A stretch of 64,000 nt of DNA from the NCBI GenBank assembly GCA_044224315.1, contig JBGAKR010000004.1, positions 271,324-335,323 of the forward strand. Reading direction: 5' to 3'. The DNA comes from JAGXTF01 sp044224315. GTDB taxonomy: Bacteria > Bacteroidota > Bacteroidia > NS11-12g > UBA955. Under the pieces are notes generated by a model, which worked only from the letters and a program-made list of their open reading frames with translations, searched no databases and was not told where the DNA came from. The translations under genes were made by a program, and so were the position numbers. The stretch's first letter is position 1. Each line of letters starts with the position of its first letter. This document shows, piece after piece, positions 34,101 through 42,673 of the stretch.

Positions 34101-36426
34101 CCAGTGTAACAGTATATTTTCCGGATGTTAAAATTAAATTCTCAATATGTCGTTGTTTCAATACCTGTATGGTTTTGCGACTTTGGTTTTGAATGGTCCA
34201 TACAAATTGGGTATCTTTTAAACCCTTGTATAAATTTTCGGCATGAAAAGCGGCAGTTTTGCAATCGAGTGTATAGGTAAATTGAGCCACCTGACTATCC
34301 GGATTGATTTTAAACTGCAGGCTGTCTTTGCAACCACTGCTATCATTGATGGCATGCAGCCACAAGGTTTTGGTACCTGTTAATGGTAAGGATAATGTAC
34401 GGTTTTCTATCCAATTTTTGGGTATATTTTGCGTGCTGTACTGCCACCATGTTTTGGTTTCAAAACTGCTCTTATTTTGGCCCGAAATTGAGTCCTGATC
34501 GCAAAAAATGCGCGTACTTCCTTCCAGCAGTGGTCCATTAACTTTTACATAAAAAGTATCTGAAGAACTGCAACCAAAAGATATATTGGAGAAAGTAATC
34601 CGCTGACGTGGATTGGGCTGTGTTCGAAAGCGAATAATACCCGAATCGCCACTGCGAAATGGAATGGTATCTTTTCCATTCCAATTCCAGAATGCCAGTA
34701 CCGAATCTTTTGACTTTTGCGCACTGCGATTGGTTACCATCAAAGGCTCATTGTTGCATATTTCTTTCTTCCAGATATCAAAATCGGCTTTGTATTTTTT
34801 ACCTCCACCCAGCTGTTTGCCGGTTTTGTCTATGCATCCATTGGCATCGGTAACCGTCAGGTACAAATAAGAATTGCCAAAATAATTATTGGTAAATTGA
34901 AAACTTTTGGCATTGCTTTTTATTCCCAACTGAGTAGATTCCCATGCATAACTCACAATCGAAGACCCAATACTGGTGCTGGTAGAGCCGGCTTTTGATT
35001 TGTAAGGTATACATCCCATAGGTTCGGTAATTACATAACTGGCCTTGGGTCCGCGCACAATTACCTGCACACTGTCGGCAGCCGTTTCGCAACCCTCATA
35101 AGAACTGGCTATTAATTTAATTTTATACGTAGCACTGGAGTCTATCCGAAATATATAACTGCTTAAACTATCATTTTTACGGGCATAATTTCTACCATCT
35201 ATCCATTTTAAATGCTGATAATTTTGTGCAGTGGCAGTCATTTTCAATCCCTTGCCCAGCATGCGGCAAACGGTGGTATCCTGCAGGTTTATTTTCACTT
35301 TCGGCGCGGGTAAAATCATTAAGGGTGCGGAAGCCACAAAAAAGCTGCTGCAACCCTCCCAGGTATAGGAGAGTTTTGGCAAAAATTCACCTGACTGGGC
35401 ATATTTTTTATCCGGATTTTGAAGCGTAGAAAATTCCGAACCATCGCCAAAATCCCAAAGGTACTGACCGCCCTGGGGTTGCACATCAGAAACAAAACTT
35501 ATGGATTTGCCACTGCATGCACCGGCCTGCGATGTAGAATATTTTACTATTGGCGGATGAATTTGAATAAAATCGGGCTGCAAATAAGTATGTTTACATC
35601 CATGCAAATTGGTAACGGTTAACTGCACATTAAAATTACCCATACGGTTGTAAAGCTTTACCGGATTAGGCTCTGCCGCATAGGTACTATCGCCAAAATC
35701 CCATGCATATTTTATGATTCCATTTGAATTTGTTTGTGATTTAAATTCAATATTGGCTGGTGCTTTGCAACGGGCCTGTGTATTGCTGCTAAATAGTACC
35801 CATGGATTGTTGTATATGGTAAATGCCTGGGGCTGACTCACCGAGCTGCGGCATCCGCGGGCATCTTCCACCGCCAGGGTAATATTATAATCACCAGGTT
35901 TACTTACCCTGAATTGTACTTTTTTTCCCGAATAAATATCACCGGTTCCTACATCCCAGCTGTATTTCACAATCTTCTCCTGCCCAGCCTGTAGGGCACA
36001 ATCCAATTCAAGGGTATCTCCCACACAGGCTGATTTGCGGTTATAATTAATTTTAACTTCCGGGATCTGATACACTTCGATATATTGATTCAGAACGAGT
36101 GTGTCTGAAATACCCAGTGAATCTGTAGCAATAAGGCTTACCGTGTATTTACCTGCCTGGGTATAAAGCCCTGCCGGATTTACCAGGTTGCTGGTATTGC
36201 CATTTCCCAGATTCCATTTATATTGAATGGCACCTGTACTTTTATTGATAAAATTTACACGCAATGGACTGCATCCAGTCACAACAGTGGCGGTAAAATC
36301 GGCAACCGGATTGGCATATACATGTATTACAGACAAAAATATTACAATCCGTATAATGACAAAACTCCATTTAATTTCCGAAATTTTTTCAATAATTTTA
36401 CACCGTATTTGGGAAAGGGTTTTCAT
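31102..36426 (-). CDS. Giant PKD-repeat surface protein with type IX (type B) sorting domain
   Basis: 1774 residues. After a signal peptide (to about VYA, 39) come PKD-type modules recognisable by CSPL openings and W(D/N)(F/L/V)G cores: YKWNLGNG, YSWDVGTG, YAWDFGDS, YLWDFGDG, then later YSWDFGYR, RLWNFGDE and TYDFGDG; a cysteine near the end of each suggests disulphides. About 1370-1660 turns FN3-like (WTPYIGWNRVEKYKIW, DAVLNWTAYFDW). The last ~95 residues (FYIPNAFTPDENNLNEKF, YNRWGQKIYEG, WDGRF, GVYAYEI) are the gliding-associated C-terminal (CHU_C) sorting domain. Probably a long adhesin-like stalk on the cell surface. Confidence 0.92.
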   Translation of the reverse strand: MKTLSQIRCKIIEKISEIKWSFVIIRIVIFLSVIHVYANPVADFTATVVTGCSPLRVNFINKSTGAIQYKWNLGNGNTSNLVNPAGLYTQAGKYTVSLIATDSLGISDTLVLNQYIEVYQIPEVKINYNRKSACVGDTLELDCALQAGQEKIVKYSWDVGTGDIYSGKKVQFRVSKPGDYNITLAVEDARGCRSSVSQPQAFTIYNNPWVLFSSNTQARCKAPANIEFKSQTNSNGIIKYAWDFGDSTYAAEPNPVKLYNRMGNFNVQLTVTNLHGCKHTYLQPDFIQIHPPIVKYSTSQAGACSGKSISFVSDVQPQGGQYLWDFGDGSEFSTLQNPDKKYAQSGEFLPKLSYTWEGCSSFFVASAPLMILPAPKVKINLQDTTVCRMLGKGLKMTATAQNYQHLKWIDGRNYARKNDSLSSYIFRIDSSATYKIKLIASSYEGCETAADSVQVIVRGPKASYVITEPMGCIPYKSKAGSTSTSIGSSIVSYAWESTQLGIKSNAKSFQFTNNYFGNSYLYLTVTDANGCIDKTGKQLGGGKKYKADFDIWKKEICNNEPLMVTNRSAQKSKDSVLAFWNWNGKDTIPFRSGDSGIIRFRTQPNPRQRITFSNISFGCSSSDTFYVKVNGPLLEGSTRIFCDQDSISGQNKSSFETKTWWQYSTQNIPKNWIENRTLSLPLTGTKTLWLHAINDSSGCKDSLQFKINPDSQVAQFTYTLDCKTAAFHAENLYKGLKDTQFVWTIQNQSRKTIQVLKQRHIENLILTSGKYTVTLAVFNPKFNCTKSDTRYFTVADTASAKPRVEVGDELCSGISMQLVDEDWAVWKSAIWMVDNQQIIKDSAFKINYLYTGNKHQIEIKITRSTDANCTYTDSFIVQGGGPAAEIRFYNQYNQDCLHPVVSFGGHVKNQNPNRKYQYSWDFGYRKSNEKTDTIAFQSRKSVEVKLIITDDKGCIGSTSSTFVARAGKPQARFRVLADTLISCPPLQFAVVDSSISPDFPIVSRLWNFGDETFSDKLNASKIYAVPGDYTVSLIVTNSIGCADTQVLQNLVHVRGPKGILTLSKSTGCSPLNLQLGVFKGQGIAKITYDFGDGYVTENLRDSAHIYLQAGRFIPRLMMEDAAGCKYSPTAKDTIQVYAKPEVFLSNETVCANKPVITAMAFTSADKFRQINWTVNGVKAGYGYSVKWTPKPAQNNPVSVRVETVHGCTDTAFANYRTMGIQARLTVPKNEFCLGNKIQFNDHSKADTLIVKRSLVINGKTINIAQGLHYMANTRGILPVYYEITDAIGCADTFSDMGLLKVGDTLPPAAQIIYSSTVVNAEATQTRFEMSKEPDFKDMSLYIFKNGNWCLAASSSMRSDTNLFVGGLNTNFNSYCHKITQRNFCGISTNPVLIKEHCTIHTRAAGDTNVARVSWTPYIGWNRVEKYKIWRKEKGKNNFEFIASTNGNLNTFVDSAITCHVEYDYYVEGIEEGGNLAASESNSAHAIPIHYLPVPAPEIITTTVENNALIITQFEAVQNHRIPVSTYSIYRENEGNTLLVNTIQAGETPSWEDKTADFKHQNYTYYVQAIDVCHTQSPMSNAGRNIVLAATTAENGEDAVLNWTAYFDWKQGVENYRIERSYSGGEFVEIGMVDGNTLQFMDKNIPATCIENLQYRIVAIRKNTGTADNKAWVISVSNQVQFVPEIKFYIPNAFTPDENNLNEKFAPNGKYFTSYEMRIYNRWGQKIYEGNGCQNQWDGRFGGELVQDGVYAYEIIARDFSGKEYNFNGTVTILK

Positions 36427-36964
36427 GGCATTTATTCTTTATTTAAAGTCTAATAGGGTTGATGAACCAGCTTTTGTACAACAAAATCCAAATCATTGGT
36501 AAATAATATTTTGAACCAATATGACATTTCAATGAATGAATTTTCATATAGCCCTTTTATTAAGTTTAGTGGTGCTTTCATAGTTTAATAATTATCGTAT
36601 GCAAAATTGCTCCTGCATCAGCACCCAACTGTTACAATATTTTAGTATAAATTATATCATAAAATACGATATTATTGTAGTTGAATAATTATAGGTTTGT
36701 AGTTGTGTATTTATACGATTGTAGACATTTTTCTACAAAGCTTGTAGAAGCCTTCTCCCAAGTGGGAATGCAAATCCATTGTTTTTTGGGATTCGCACTT
36801 CGAGATAGACAAAATCCAATTTATTATATAAGAAATGTATTATTGTAACCCTTAATTATAGACATTTTATAAATGATAATATGGAATAATCAACGTAAAA
36901 TAAAATGCACTTGGGGTTGTAACACCTAAAAAACAGAAAACTTGGCATTCAACCTTTGTCGTTT
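36427..36964. other. AT-rich divergent intergenic region
   Basis: About 540 bp between the giant PKD gene and a membrane protein gene. No gene seen. It contains several TTGTAG/TTTGTAG motifs between 36675 and 36750 and a perfect inverted repeat (36731-36749), plus a small hairpin TCCCAAGTGGGA near 36756. Likely carries the upstream control region of the giant gene. Confidence 0.5.
36731..36749. promoter_or_regulatory. Inverted repeat, possible operator
   Basis: TTCTACAA-AGC-TTGTAGAA, two perfect 8-bp arms. Further half-site-like TTGTAG copies lie just upstream (36676, 36698 and 36718 region). Could bind a dimeric regulator of the PKD gene; not proven. Confidence 0.3.
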
Positions 36965-36972
36965 TATCTTCG
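36965..36972 (+). promoter_or_regulatory. Promoter box 4 nt upstream of start 36977
   Basis: TATCTTCG-CTGC-ATG. It supports the ATG at 36977 over an upstream TTG. Confidence 0.4.
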
Positions 36973-36976
36973 CTGC

Positions 36977-37651
36977 ATGGAATCGCTGCCTTTTTATGTG
37001 TCACTGCTTTTTATTGTGGCTACCGGTCTTACGGCCTGGTTGTTTTTAAAAGCGGCTAAAAACCTAGGTTTATACATGATTGTAGCCTTGGCTTTGTTGG
37101 CCATTCAAACCCTTTTGGCTTCTTTGGGTTTTTTCACTGATCTGGCGGCAAAGCCCCCACATTTTATTTTTTTACCCGGGCCACCCCTGATTGTCATAGG
37201 CATTCTGTTTATTTCTAAAAAAGGCCGCAACTGGCTCGATTCGCTGGATTTAAAAATGCTCACCTGGTTGCATGTGGTTCGCATTCCGGTTGAAATTACC
37301 CTTTACCTTTTGTGCATGCACCATATGGTACCAAAGATTATGACATTTGAGGGCTTTAACCCCGATATACTTTCTGGTATTACCGCCATCATTATGGCCA
37401 TACAAATGTTTAAAAACGGAGCCGTAAAGAAATATGGGTTATTAATATGGAATATTGTATGCCTGGGATTGCTGGTGAATATTGTGTACCATGCCATTTT
37501 TTCTACACCCTATCCTTTTCAGAAATACGGATTTGAGCAACCCAATATTGCGGTGTTTTATTTCCCGTTTATATGGCTACCCGGTTTTATAGTACCCACC
37601 GTGTTGCTGGCCCACCTTGCTTCAATCCGACAATTGCTGAAAATGAAATAA
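36977..37651 (+). CDS. Multi-pass membrane protein of unknown function
   Basis: 224 residues with about seven hydrophobic segments (first MESLPFYVSLLFIVATGL, last IWLPGFIVPTVLLAHLASI). Histidines occur in and beside helices (LTWLHVVR, LCMHHMV, VYHAIF, LLAHLAS), which could mean haem or metal binding, but no known motif is complete. The start is fixed by the adjacent promoter box. I do not recognise the family. The next gene has its own promoter, so it is probably transcribed alone. Confidence 0.6.
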   Translation: MESLPFYVSLLFIVATGLTAWLFLKAAKNLGLYMIVALALLAIQTLLASLGFFTDLAAKPPHFIFLPGPPLIVIGILFISKKGRNWLDSLDLKMLTWLHVVRIPVEITLYLLCMHHMVPKIMTFEGFNPDILSGITAIIMAIQMFKNGAVKKYGLLIWNIVCLGLLVNIVYHAIFSTPYPFQKYGFEQPNIAVFYFPFIWLPGFIVPTVLLAHLASIRQLLKMK

Positions 37652-37714
37652 CCTTGCTACCGCTTTGATTTTCAACCCACAAAAATTATTTTCCTTTAAT
37701 TAATTTGGATAGCA

Positions 37715-37722
37715 TATTTTTG
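37715..37722 (+). promoter_or_regulatory. Promoter box 6 nt upstream of start 37729
   Basis: TATTTTTG-CAATCC-ATG, a perfect TAnnTTTG element. It rejects the in-frame TTG at 37705. Confidence 0.5.
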
Positions 37723-37728
37723 CAATCC

Positions 37729-39192
37729 ATGCTTCTAAATATACGTTTATTATTTACCTGTTTTGTTTTGGTATTTTCTGTTTTCCGAACCCAGGCAAAT
37801 GCAAAATCACAATTCCCGATTCCTACCCAGGTAGCGCCGGGTAAATGGGGTTACAAAGACAGCGCAACCGGGCACATAGTCATTTATTGGCATTTTAAAT
37901 ATGCGGGCCGGTTTGAATCCAACGGTTTGGCCAAAGTTGCCATTAAAGACCAATTCGGATATATCAATACCCAGGGAGTTCTGCGCATTCCGTATTCCAA
38001 ATCAGAGTACGGACCGTTTGAAAAAGACCGGGCTTACAATGTCAAAAACCGCGATGGATATTTGTTGGTAACCGATAAAATGTACGCAGTGCATGAAATT
38101 ACAGATTTTAAAGATGCCGAACCTCGCTGGAAGTTGTTACACGATAATGTTAAATACACTTATTTCACATACCCCGCAGATTCGCTGCGGGTTCTTTCAT
38201 TGCTAAATACCGAACCTGTTTTGATAAGCCCTTCGAACCATTTTATGCAGCTCGAACCATTTATGGTGAGTTCGGTAAGTCAAAAGTGGGGATACCGGAA
38301 TAAGTATACAGGTGAGGTAGTTATTTTTTGGGAGTTTGATGAGGCCCATTCATTTGCGGCAAACGGATTGGCCCGCGTTAGAATTGGCAAAGAATATGGG
38401 TACATAGACCCTGCAGGCGTATTGGCCATCCCTTTTTCAACAGCTGAGTATGGCGATTTCAGGTCCGATACGGCCTTTAAGGTCAATGACACATATGGCT
38501 GGATTGAGCATAAAAACCGACAGTACCGCAAACGGCTTTCCGACGGACAACTTACGGAATGGGCCTTGCTAAAAAATGAAACACGGTACCGCATCTTTAA
38601 TTACCCGGCCGATAGTGCATTGGCTGCGGCGCTGATGGCCCGACAGCAGGACCTGGACATGCAAAAAATTCTGCCTGCTTCAGCCGGAGATGAAAAACAA
38701 AAAGCCAGGCTGGTTATTACAGGGGGAAAAAGCAGCCGCTATTTTATCGATACTTTTAACTCTTATTACAATAACCTTGGCATTGAATGTCTGTATCCCA
38801 TATCACATAATTTATTCTTGGTAGGTGGGTTTAACCGGTTTACCCAGACTGTGTACACACCCAAAACCCAAATGCAGCGCAACCCCTTAACCCCCGCTTT
38901 GGGCATTATGGTGCACACCTCTACCGGCAATAAAACCGGGGCTTATTTCAAAACCTGTGTATTGCCCATTACAAACAATACCTGGAGCAAAACATTGCGC
39001 AGCACAGGCGGTTCCATGCCAGCTCAAAACCAGGCCCTGGATCTGCTGGCTGGTGCCATGGTAGAAATTGGCATATCTATAGGCAATCGCCTGGATTTGG
39101 GTTTGGGATATTTATACATGCCTATGAATTACAAACTGCCTGGCGATTTTCAGAACAATTTCAGGGTAAGCATTGGCCTAAATGTGTATTAA
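37729..39192 (+). CDS. Exported WG-repeat protein with C-terminal beta-barrel-like region
   Basis: 487 residues. Signal peptide MLLNIRLLFTCFVLVFSVFR with cleavage near QANA. Two ~155-residue modules follow, each with WG-type repeats: KWGYKDSATGHIVIYWHF...FGYINTQGVL...IPYSKSEYGPF and KWGYRNKYTGEVVIFWEF...YGYIDPAGVL...IPFSTAEYGDF, ending in an YFTYPADS / RIFNYPADS turn. This is a clear internal duplication. The last ~130 residues (GIECLYPISHNLFLVGGFNR ... FRVSIGLNVY) look like an outer-membrane barrel or porin-like sheet ending in an aromatic residue. Function unknown. Confidence 0.75.
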   Translation: MLLNIRLLFTCFVLVFSVFRTQANAKSQFPIPTQVAPGKWGYKDSATGHIVIYWHFKYAGRFESNGLAKVAIKDQFGYINTQGVLRIPYSKSEYGPFEKDRAYNVKNRDGYLLVTDKMYAVHEITDFKDAEPRWKLLHDNVKYTYFTYPADSLRVLSLLNTEPVLISPSNHFMQLEPFMVSSVSQKWGYRNKYTGEVVIFWEFDEAHSFAANGLARVRIGKEYGYIDPAGVLAIPFSTAEYGDFRSDTAFKVNDTYGWIEHKNRQYRKRLSDGQLTEWALLKNETRYRIFNYPADSALAAALMARQQDLDMQKILPASAGDEKQKARLVITGGKSSRYFIDTFNSYYNNLGIECLYPISHNLFLVGGFNRFTQTVYTPKTQMQRNPLTPALGIMVHTSTGNKTGAYFKTCVLPITNNTWSKTLRSTGGSMPAQNQALDLLAGAMVEIGISIGNRLDLGLGYLYMPMNYKLPGDFQNNFRVSIGLNVY

Positions 39193-39356
39193 AAACAGCT
39201 GTATCCCCTTCACACACCTGCAACAAGGGCAAAACCCAAAGTTTGGTTGGATTCGGAGTCATCAACCCTTTTCCACAATATCTTGGTAAATTCAATTTTC
39301 TGTTGTTATTTCGCGCCCCCGCAGGATGGATACCGGCGGGATTAAAAAACTAAAAA

Positions 39357-39941
39357 ATGGCTACAAAAATCAGATTACAAAGGCATGGCAGAAAGAAAAA
39401 AGCTTTCTTCCATATTGTGGTAGCGGATGCACGTGCTCCAAGGGATGGCCGGTTCATTGAGAAATTAGGTACCTACAACCCTGTCACCAATCCAGCAACC
39501 ATTGACATTAACCTCGACAGCGCAGTTAACTGGCTGATGAAAGGCGCAGAACCAACCGACACTGCAAAAGCTATTCTTAGCTACAAAGGTGCCCTGTACA
39601 AAAAACACCTGCAGGTGGGCGTAAACAAAGGCGCTATCACCCAGGAGCAAGCCGATGCGAAATACGCTGCATGGGCCGCTGAAAAAGACAGTCAGGTTCA
39701 AAGCAAACGCGACCGTTTGGCCAGTGAAAAAGCCAACCAGCGCAATGCTGCCCTGAAGGCTGAAACTGCTAAAAAAGAAGCTGTAGCTGCTAAAATCCTG
39801 GCCAAAACCAGCGAAATAGCCGCCGAAGCTGAAGCAGAAGTTGCTGCCGAAACCGAAGAAGTTACCGAAACTCCTGCAGCTGAAGAAACTGCACCAGCAG
39901 CTGAAGAGTCTGCTGAAAACACCGAGGAGAACGCTGGCTGA
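39357..39941 (+). CDS. rpsP: 30S ribosomal protein S16 with long C-terminal extension
   Basis: 194 residues against ~80-90 for the core protein. Residues 1-80 are S16 (MATKIRLQRHGRKKKAFFHI, ADARAPRDGRFIEKLGTYNP, the WLMKGAEPTDTAK helix). The rest is a helical, Ala/Glu/Lys-rich tail (AAETEEVTETPAAEETAPA), as in other Bacteroidota S16, probably lying on the ribosome surface. First gene of rpsP-rimM-trmD. The DNA before it has no clear TAnnTTTG box, only TTATTTCGCG near 39308. Confidence 0.95.
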   Translation: MATKIRLQRHGRKKKAFFHIVVADARAPRDGRFIEKLGTYNPVTNPATIDINLDSAVNWLMKGAEPTDTAKAILSYKGALYKKHLQVGVNKGAITQEQADAKYAAWAAEKDSQVQSKRDRLASEKANQRNAALKAETAKKEAVAAKILAKTSEIAAEAEAEVAAETEEVTETPAAEETAPAAEESAENTEENAG

Positions 39942-39947
39942 TAAATT

Positions 39948-40454
39948 ATGTTGCCTCAGCTTCACACCATAGGTCGTGTGGCCGGCAAACATGGTTTTCA
40001 CGGCGATTTGGTTCTTCATTTTGAAGACGAATCTTACGCGAAAGCAATAGAACAAGGGGATTTCCTTTTTGTCGTAATCGACGGAAAAGGGGTCCCCTTT
40101 CTTATTGAACGCTATTCACCCAAAAGCGGCATTGTAAAACTGGCCGATGTGGACAGCACCGAGCAAGCCACCGAACTGGAAGGGCTACCCATACAAACCG
40201 AAAACCCGGTGAAGGAAGCCGATTCAGACTCATTCGACCCCGATATGCTGATTGGTTGGGAACTTCTCAACGGCAATGAACAGCATGTGGGCACCATAAC
40301 CGCTACCGAAGAATACCCCGCCGGCACCATGCTGGTGGTGGAAAACAACCACAAATCCTTCCTCATTCCCTTAGAACCCGATTGGATTCTGGAATTGAAC
40401 GAAGAAGACCAATACCTGATCCTGGATTTCCCCGAAGGCTTAACCGAATTGTAA
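39948..40454 (+). CDS. rimM: Ribosome maturation factor RimM
   Basis: 168 residues, normal length. The N-terminal beta-barrel has the GRVAGKHGFHGDLVLHFEDE signature (8-27) and the C-terminal PRC barrel starts near DMLIGWELLN (~95), with LLVVENNHKSFLIPL and DWILELNEEDQYLILDFPEGL. It assists 30S head assembly by binding S19. It sits 6 nt after rpsP and 1 nt before trmD, the classical order. Confidence 0.93.
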   Translation: MLPQLHTIGRVAGKHGFHGDLVLHFEDESYAKAIEQGDFLFVVIDGKGVPFLIERYSPKSGIVKLADVDSTEQATELEGLPIQTENPVKEADSDSFDPDMLIGWELLNGNEQHVGTITATEEYPAGTMLVVENNHKSFLIPLEPDWILELNEEDQYLILDFPEGLTEL

Positions 40455-40455
40455 T

Positions 40456-41139
40456 ATGCGCATAGATATAATTGCCGCAGTACCCGAAATTCTGCATAGC
40501 CCACTCAACAACAGTATTCCCAAACGCGCGCAAGAAAAAGGCCTGGCAGAGTTAGTCATTCACAACCTGCACGATTACGGCTTGGGCAAATACAAACAAA
40601 TCGATGATGCACCATTTGGCGGCGGTGCGGGTATGGTATTGATGGTAGAACCCCTGAGTGCCTGCATTGAAAAACTCAAGGCCGAAAGAACTTACGATGC
40701 GGTGGTGTACATGACCCCCGATGGCAAAACCCTGAACCAACCTGATACCAATACACTGTCTCTGCTCCAAAATATGCTCATCATTTGCGGGCACTATAAA
40801 GGCATTGATCAACGCATCCGCGATTTGTATGTAACCCACGAGATATCGGTGGGCGATTATGTACTATCGGGCGGCGAACTGGCGGCCGCAGTGTTGGTAG
40901 ATGCACTGGTACGATTGCTGCCCGGAGTGCTGGGCAATGAGGAAAGCGCCCTAACCGATAGTTTTCAGGACGATTTGTTGGCGCCCCCTTTGTATACCCG
41001 CCCGGCTGAATTTAATGGCCTGAAAGTACCCGATATATTGCTTAGTGGTGACCATAAAAAAATAGATGAATGGCGCATGGAAAAAGCCATAGAAAAAACC
41101 CAGCAATTGCGCCCCGATTTATTAAAAAATGATGATTAA
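40456..41139 (+). CDS. trmD: tRNA (guanine-37-N1)-methyltransferase
   Basis: 227 residues. SPOUT-class enzyme making m1G37 in tRNA. Key segments: DDAPFGGGAGMVLMVEPL (54-71), the SAM-binding trefoil knot region ICGHYKGIDQRIRD and EISVGDYVLSGGELAA, and LLAPPLYTRPAEFNGLKVPD. All expected motifs are present. It follows rimM directly. rplS, which usually comes next, is not here; an exonuclease gene follows after 50 nt. Confidence 0.95.
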   Translation: MRIDIIAAVPEILHSPLNNSIPKRAQEKGLAELVIHNLHDYGLGKYKQIDDAPFGGGAGMVLMVEPLSACIEKLKAERTYDAVVYMTPDGKTLNQPDTNTLSLLQNMLIICGHYKGIDQRIRDLYVTHEISVGDYVLSGGELAAAVLVDALVRLLPGVLGNEESALTDSFQDDLLAPPLYTRPAEFNGLKVPDILLSGDHKKIDEWRMEKAIEKTQQLRPDLLKNDD

Positions 41140-41189
41140 ATTGCACCAATTAACTACCCACACTTACTTGCTTTTTTGAATCCCGAAAA

Positions 41190-41957
41190 ATGAAACTAAA
41201 CCTCAAAAGACCCCTCGTAATATTCGATCTTGAAACTACCGGAACCAATACTTCGCACGACCGCATTGTAGAAATCGCATTGCTGAAAGTATTGCCCGAT
41301 GGACAGGAAGAATTGCGTTCTTACCGCATAAATCCTACCATACCCATTCCCAAGGAAGTAACCCTTATCCACGGTATCAGCGATGCCGATGTGGCCGATA
41401 AACCTACATTTAAAGAAATTGCACCCGAACTCAATACCTTTTTAAAGGAATGCGATTTTGGCGGATTTAATTCCAATAAATTCGATTTTCCGATGCTGGT
41501 AGAAGAGTTTTACCGCGCCGGAATTGATTTTGATGTAGATAAGCGCAAGTTTATCGACGCACAGCGCATTTACCATTTTAAAGAGCCCAGGAATTTAAAA
41601 GCCGCTTACCGTTTTTACTGCGAAAAAGAGCTCGAAAATGCGCATAGTGCCGAAGCAGATACCCTGGCTACCTGGGCTGTGCTGAAAGCCCAACTGGAAA
41701 AATACAACGATATACCGCACGACATTGATGGACTGCATCGCATGAGCGGGCAAAACAACCTGGCAGATCTGGCCGGCAGATTAATTATTAACCAAGACAA
41801 TGAGGTGGTTTTTAATTTTGGCAAACACAAAGGCAAACTGGTAAAAAATATATTCCGCGACGAACCCAATTATTATAATTGGATGATGGAAGGCGATTTT
41901 CCTATGCAAACAAAAAATATCCTTACCCGCATCAGATTGAGCATGCGCAACGAATGA
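41190..41957 (+). CDS. DnaQ-like 3'-5' exonuclease with C-terminal small domain
   Basis: 255 residues. DEDDh exonuclease fold: D13 and E15 in FDLETTG, D99 in NKFDFPML, H152 and D157 in AHSAEAD. About 205-250 (VFNFGKHKGKLVKNIFR ... YYNWMMEGDFP) is a separate domain of the DUF3820 type seen after such exonucleases. Probably acts on RNA or DNA ends in the cytoplasm; it is not linked to a polymerase. Its stop overlaps the RluA gene start by 4 nt, and RluA overlaps the peroxidase gene likewise. Confidence 0.88.
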   Translation: MKLNLKRPLVIFDLETTGTNTSHDRIVEIALLKVLPDGQEELRSYRINPTIPIPKEVTLIHGISDADVADKPTFKEIAPELNTFLKECDFGGFNSNKFDFPMLVEEFYRAGIDFDVDKRKFIDAQRIYHFKEPRNLKAAYRFYCEKELENAHSAEADTLATWAVLKAQLEKYNDIPHDIDGLHRMSGQNNLADLAGRLIINQDNEVVFNFGKHKGKLVKNIFRDEPNYYNWMMEGDFPMQTKNILTRIRLSMRNE

Positions 41958-42673
41958 AAAAAAACGGCCATTTTAACGATTGGATTTTATTTGAAAACAG
42001 CGACCTGGTGGTGGTAAGTAAACCCCCATTTGTGCCGTCGGTGCCTGAACGTGGCAAATTTACCGCACCCAGCATATTGGAGCTGGCTACCGAAAAATAT
42101 GGCGATGCCATAATGTGCCACCGCCTGGACAGAGAAACCAGTGGGGCCCTAATTGTAGCAAAAAATGCCGAAGCCTACCGTCATATTTCCATTCAATTTG
42201 AAAAAAGAAAAGTAAAAAAAATATACCATGCTATTGTAGAAGGACGTATTTTTTTCGAAAATTTTGAAGTGAATTTACCCATTAATACCGACGATTTAAA
42301 GCATGTGCATATCGACCGGAAAATGGGAAAATTAGCCAATACTTATTTTCATACTTTAGAAACATTTAAGCATTTTACATTAATGCAATGTATGCCTGTA
42401 ACCGGCCGCCTGCATCAGATTCGGGTGCATTTGGCATCGCAAAATGCAAAAATTGCGGGCGATGAATTATATGGCGGCCGATTTTGGTCGTTGAACGAAA
42501 TTAAACGTAAATTTAAGGGTGAAGATAAACCCATGATGCAGCGTTTTGCCCTGCATGCACGCGCCATCACGTTTCAATTATTGAGCGGAGGAGAATTAAC
42601 CGTAGAAGCTCCGTATGCCAATGATTTTGATGTTTTTTTAAAACTATTGAGAAAATACGATACTACAGAATGA
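41954..42673 (+). CDS. RluA-family pseudouridine synthase
   Basis: 239 residues from the ATG at 41954, which overlaps the exonuclease stop (ATGA). The catalytic motif HRLDRETSGALIVAKN (Asp in HRLD) is present, with SKPPFVPSVP before it and GRLHQIRVHLA after it. There is no N-terminal S4 domain, so it is of the RluA/TruC subgroup; the substrate (23S rRNA or tRNA) cannot be decided. Translational coupling to the exonuclease suggests joint expression, possibly in RNA maturation. Confidence 0.9.
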   Translation: MKKNGHFNDWILFENSDLVVVSKPPFVPSVPERGKFTAPSILELATEKYGDAIMCHRLDRETSGALIVAKNAEAYRHISIQFEKRKVKKIYHAIVEGRIFFENFEVNLPINTDDLKHVHIDRKMGKLANTYFHTLETFKHFTLMQCMPVTGRLHQIRVHLASQNAKIAGDELYGGRFWSLNEIKRKFKGEDKPMMQRFALHARAITFQLLSGGELTVEAPYANDFDVFLKLLRKYDTTE

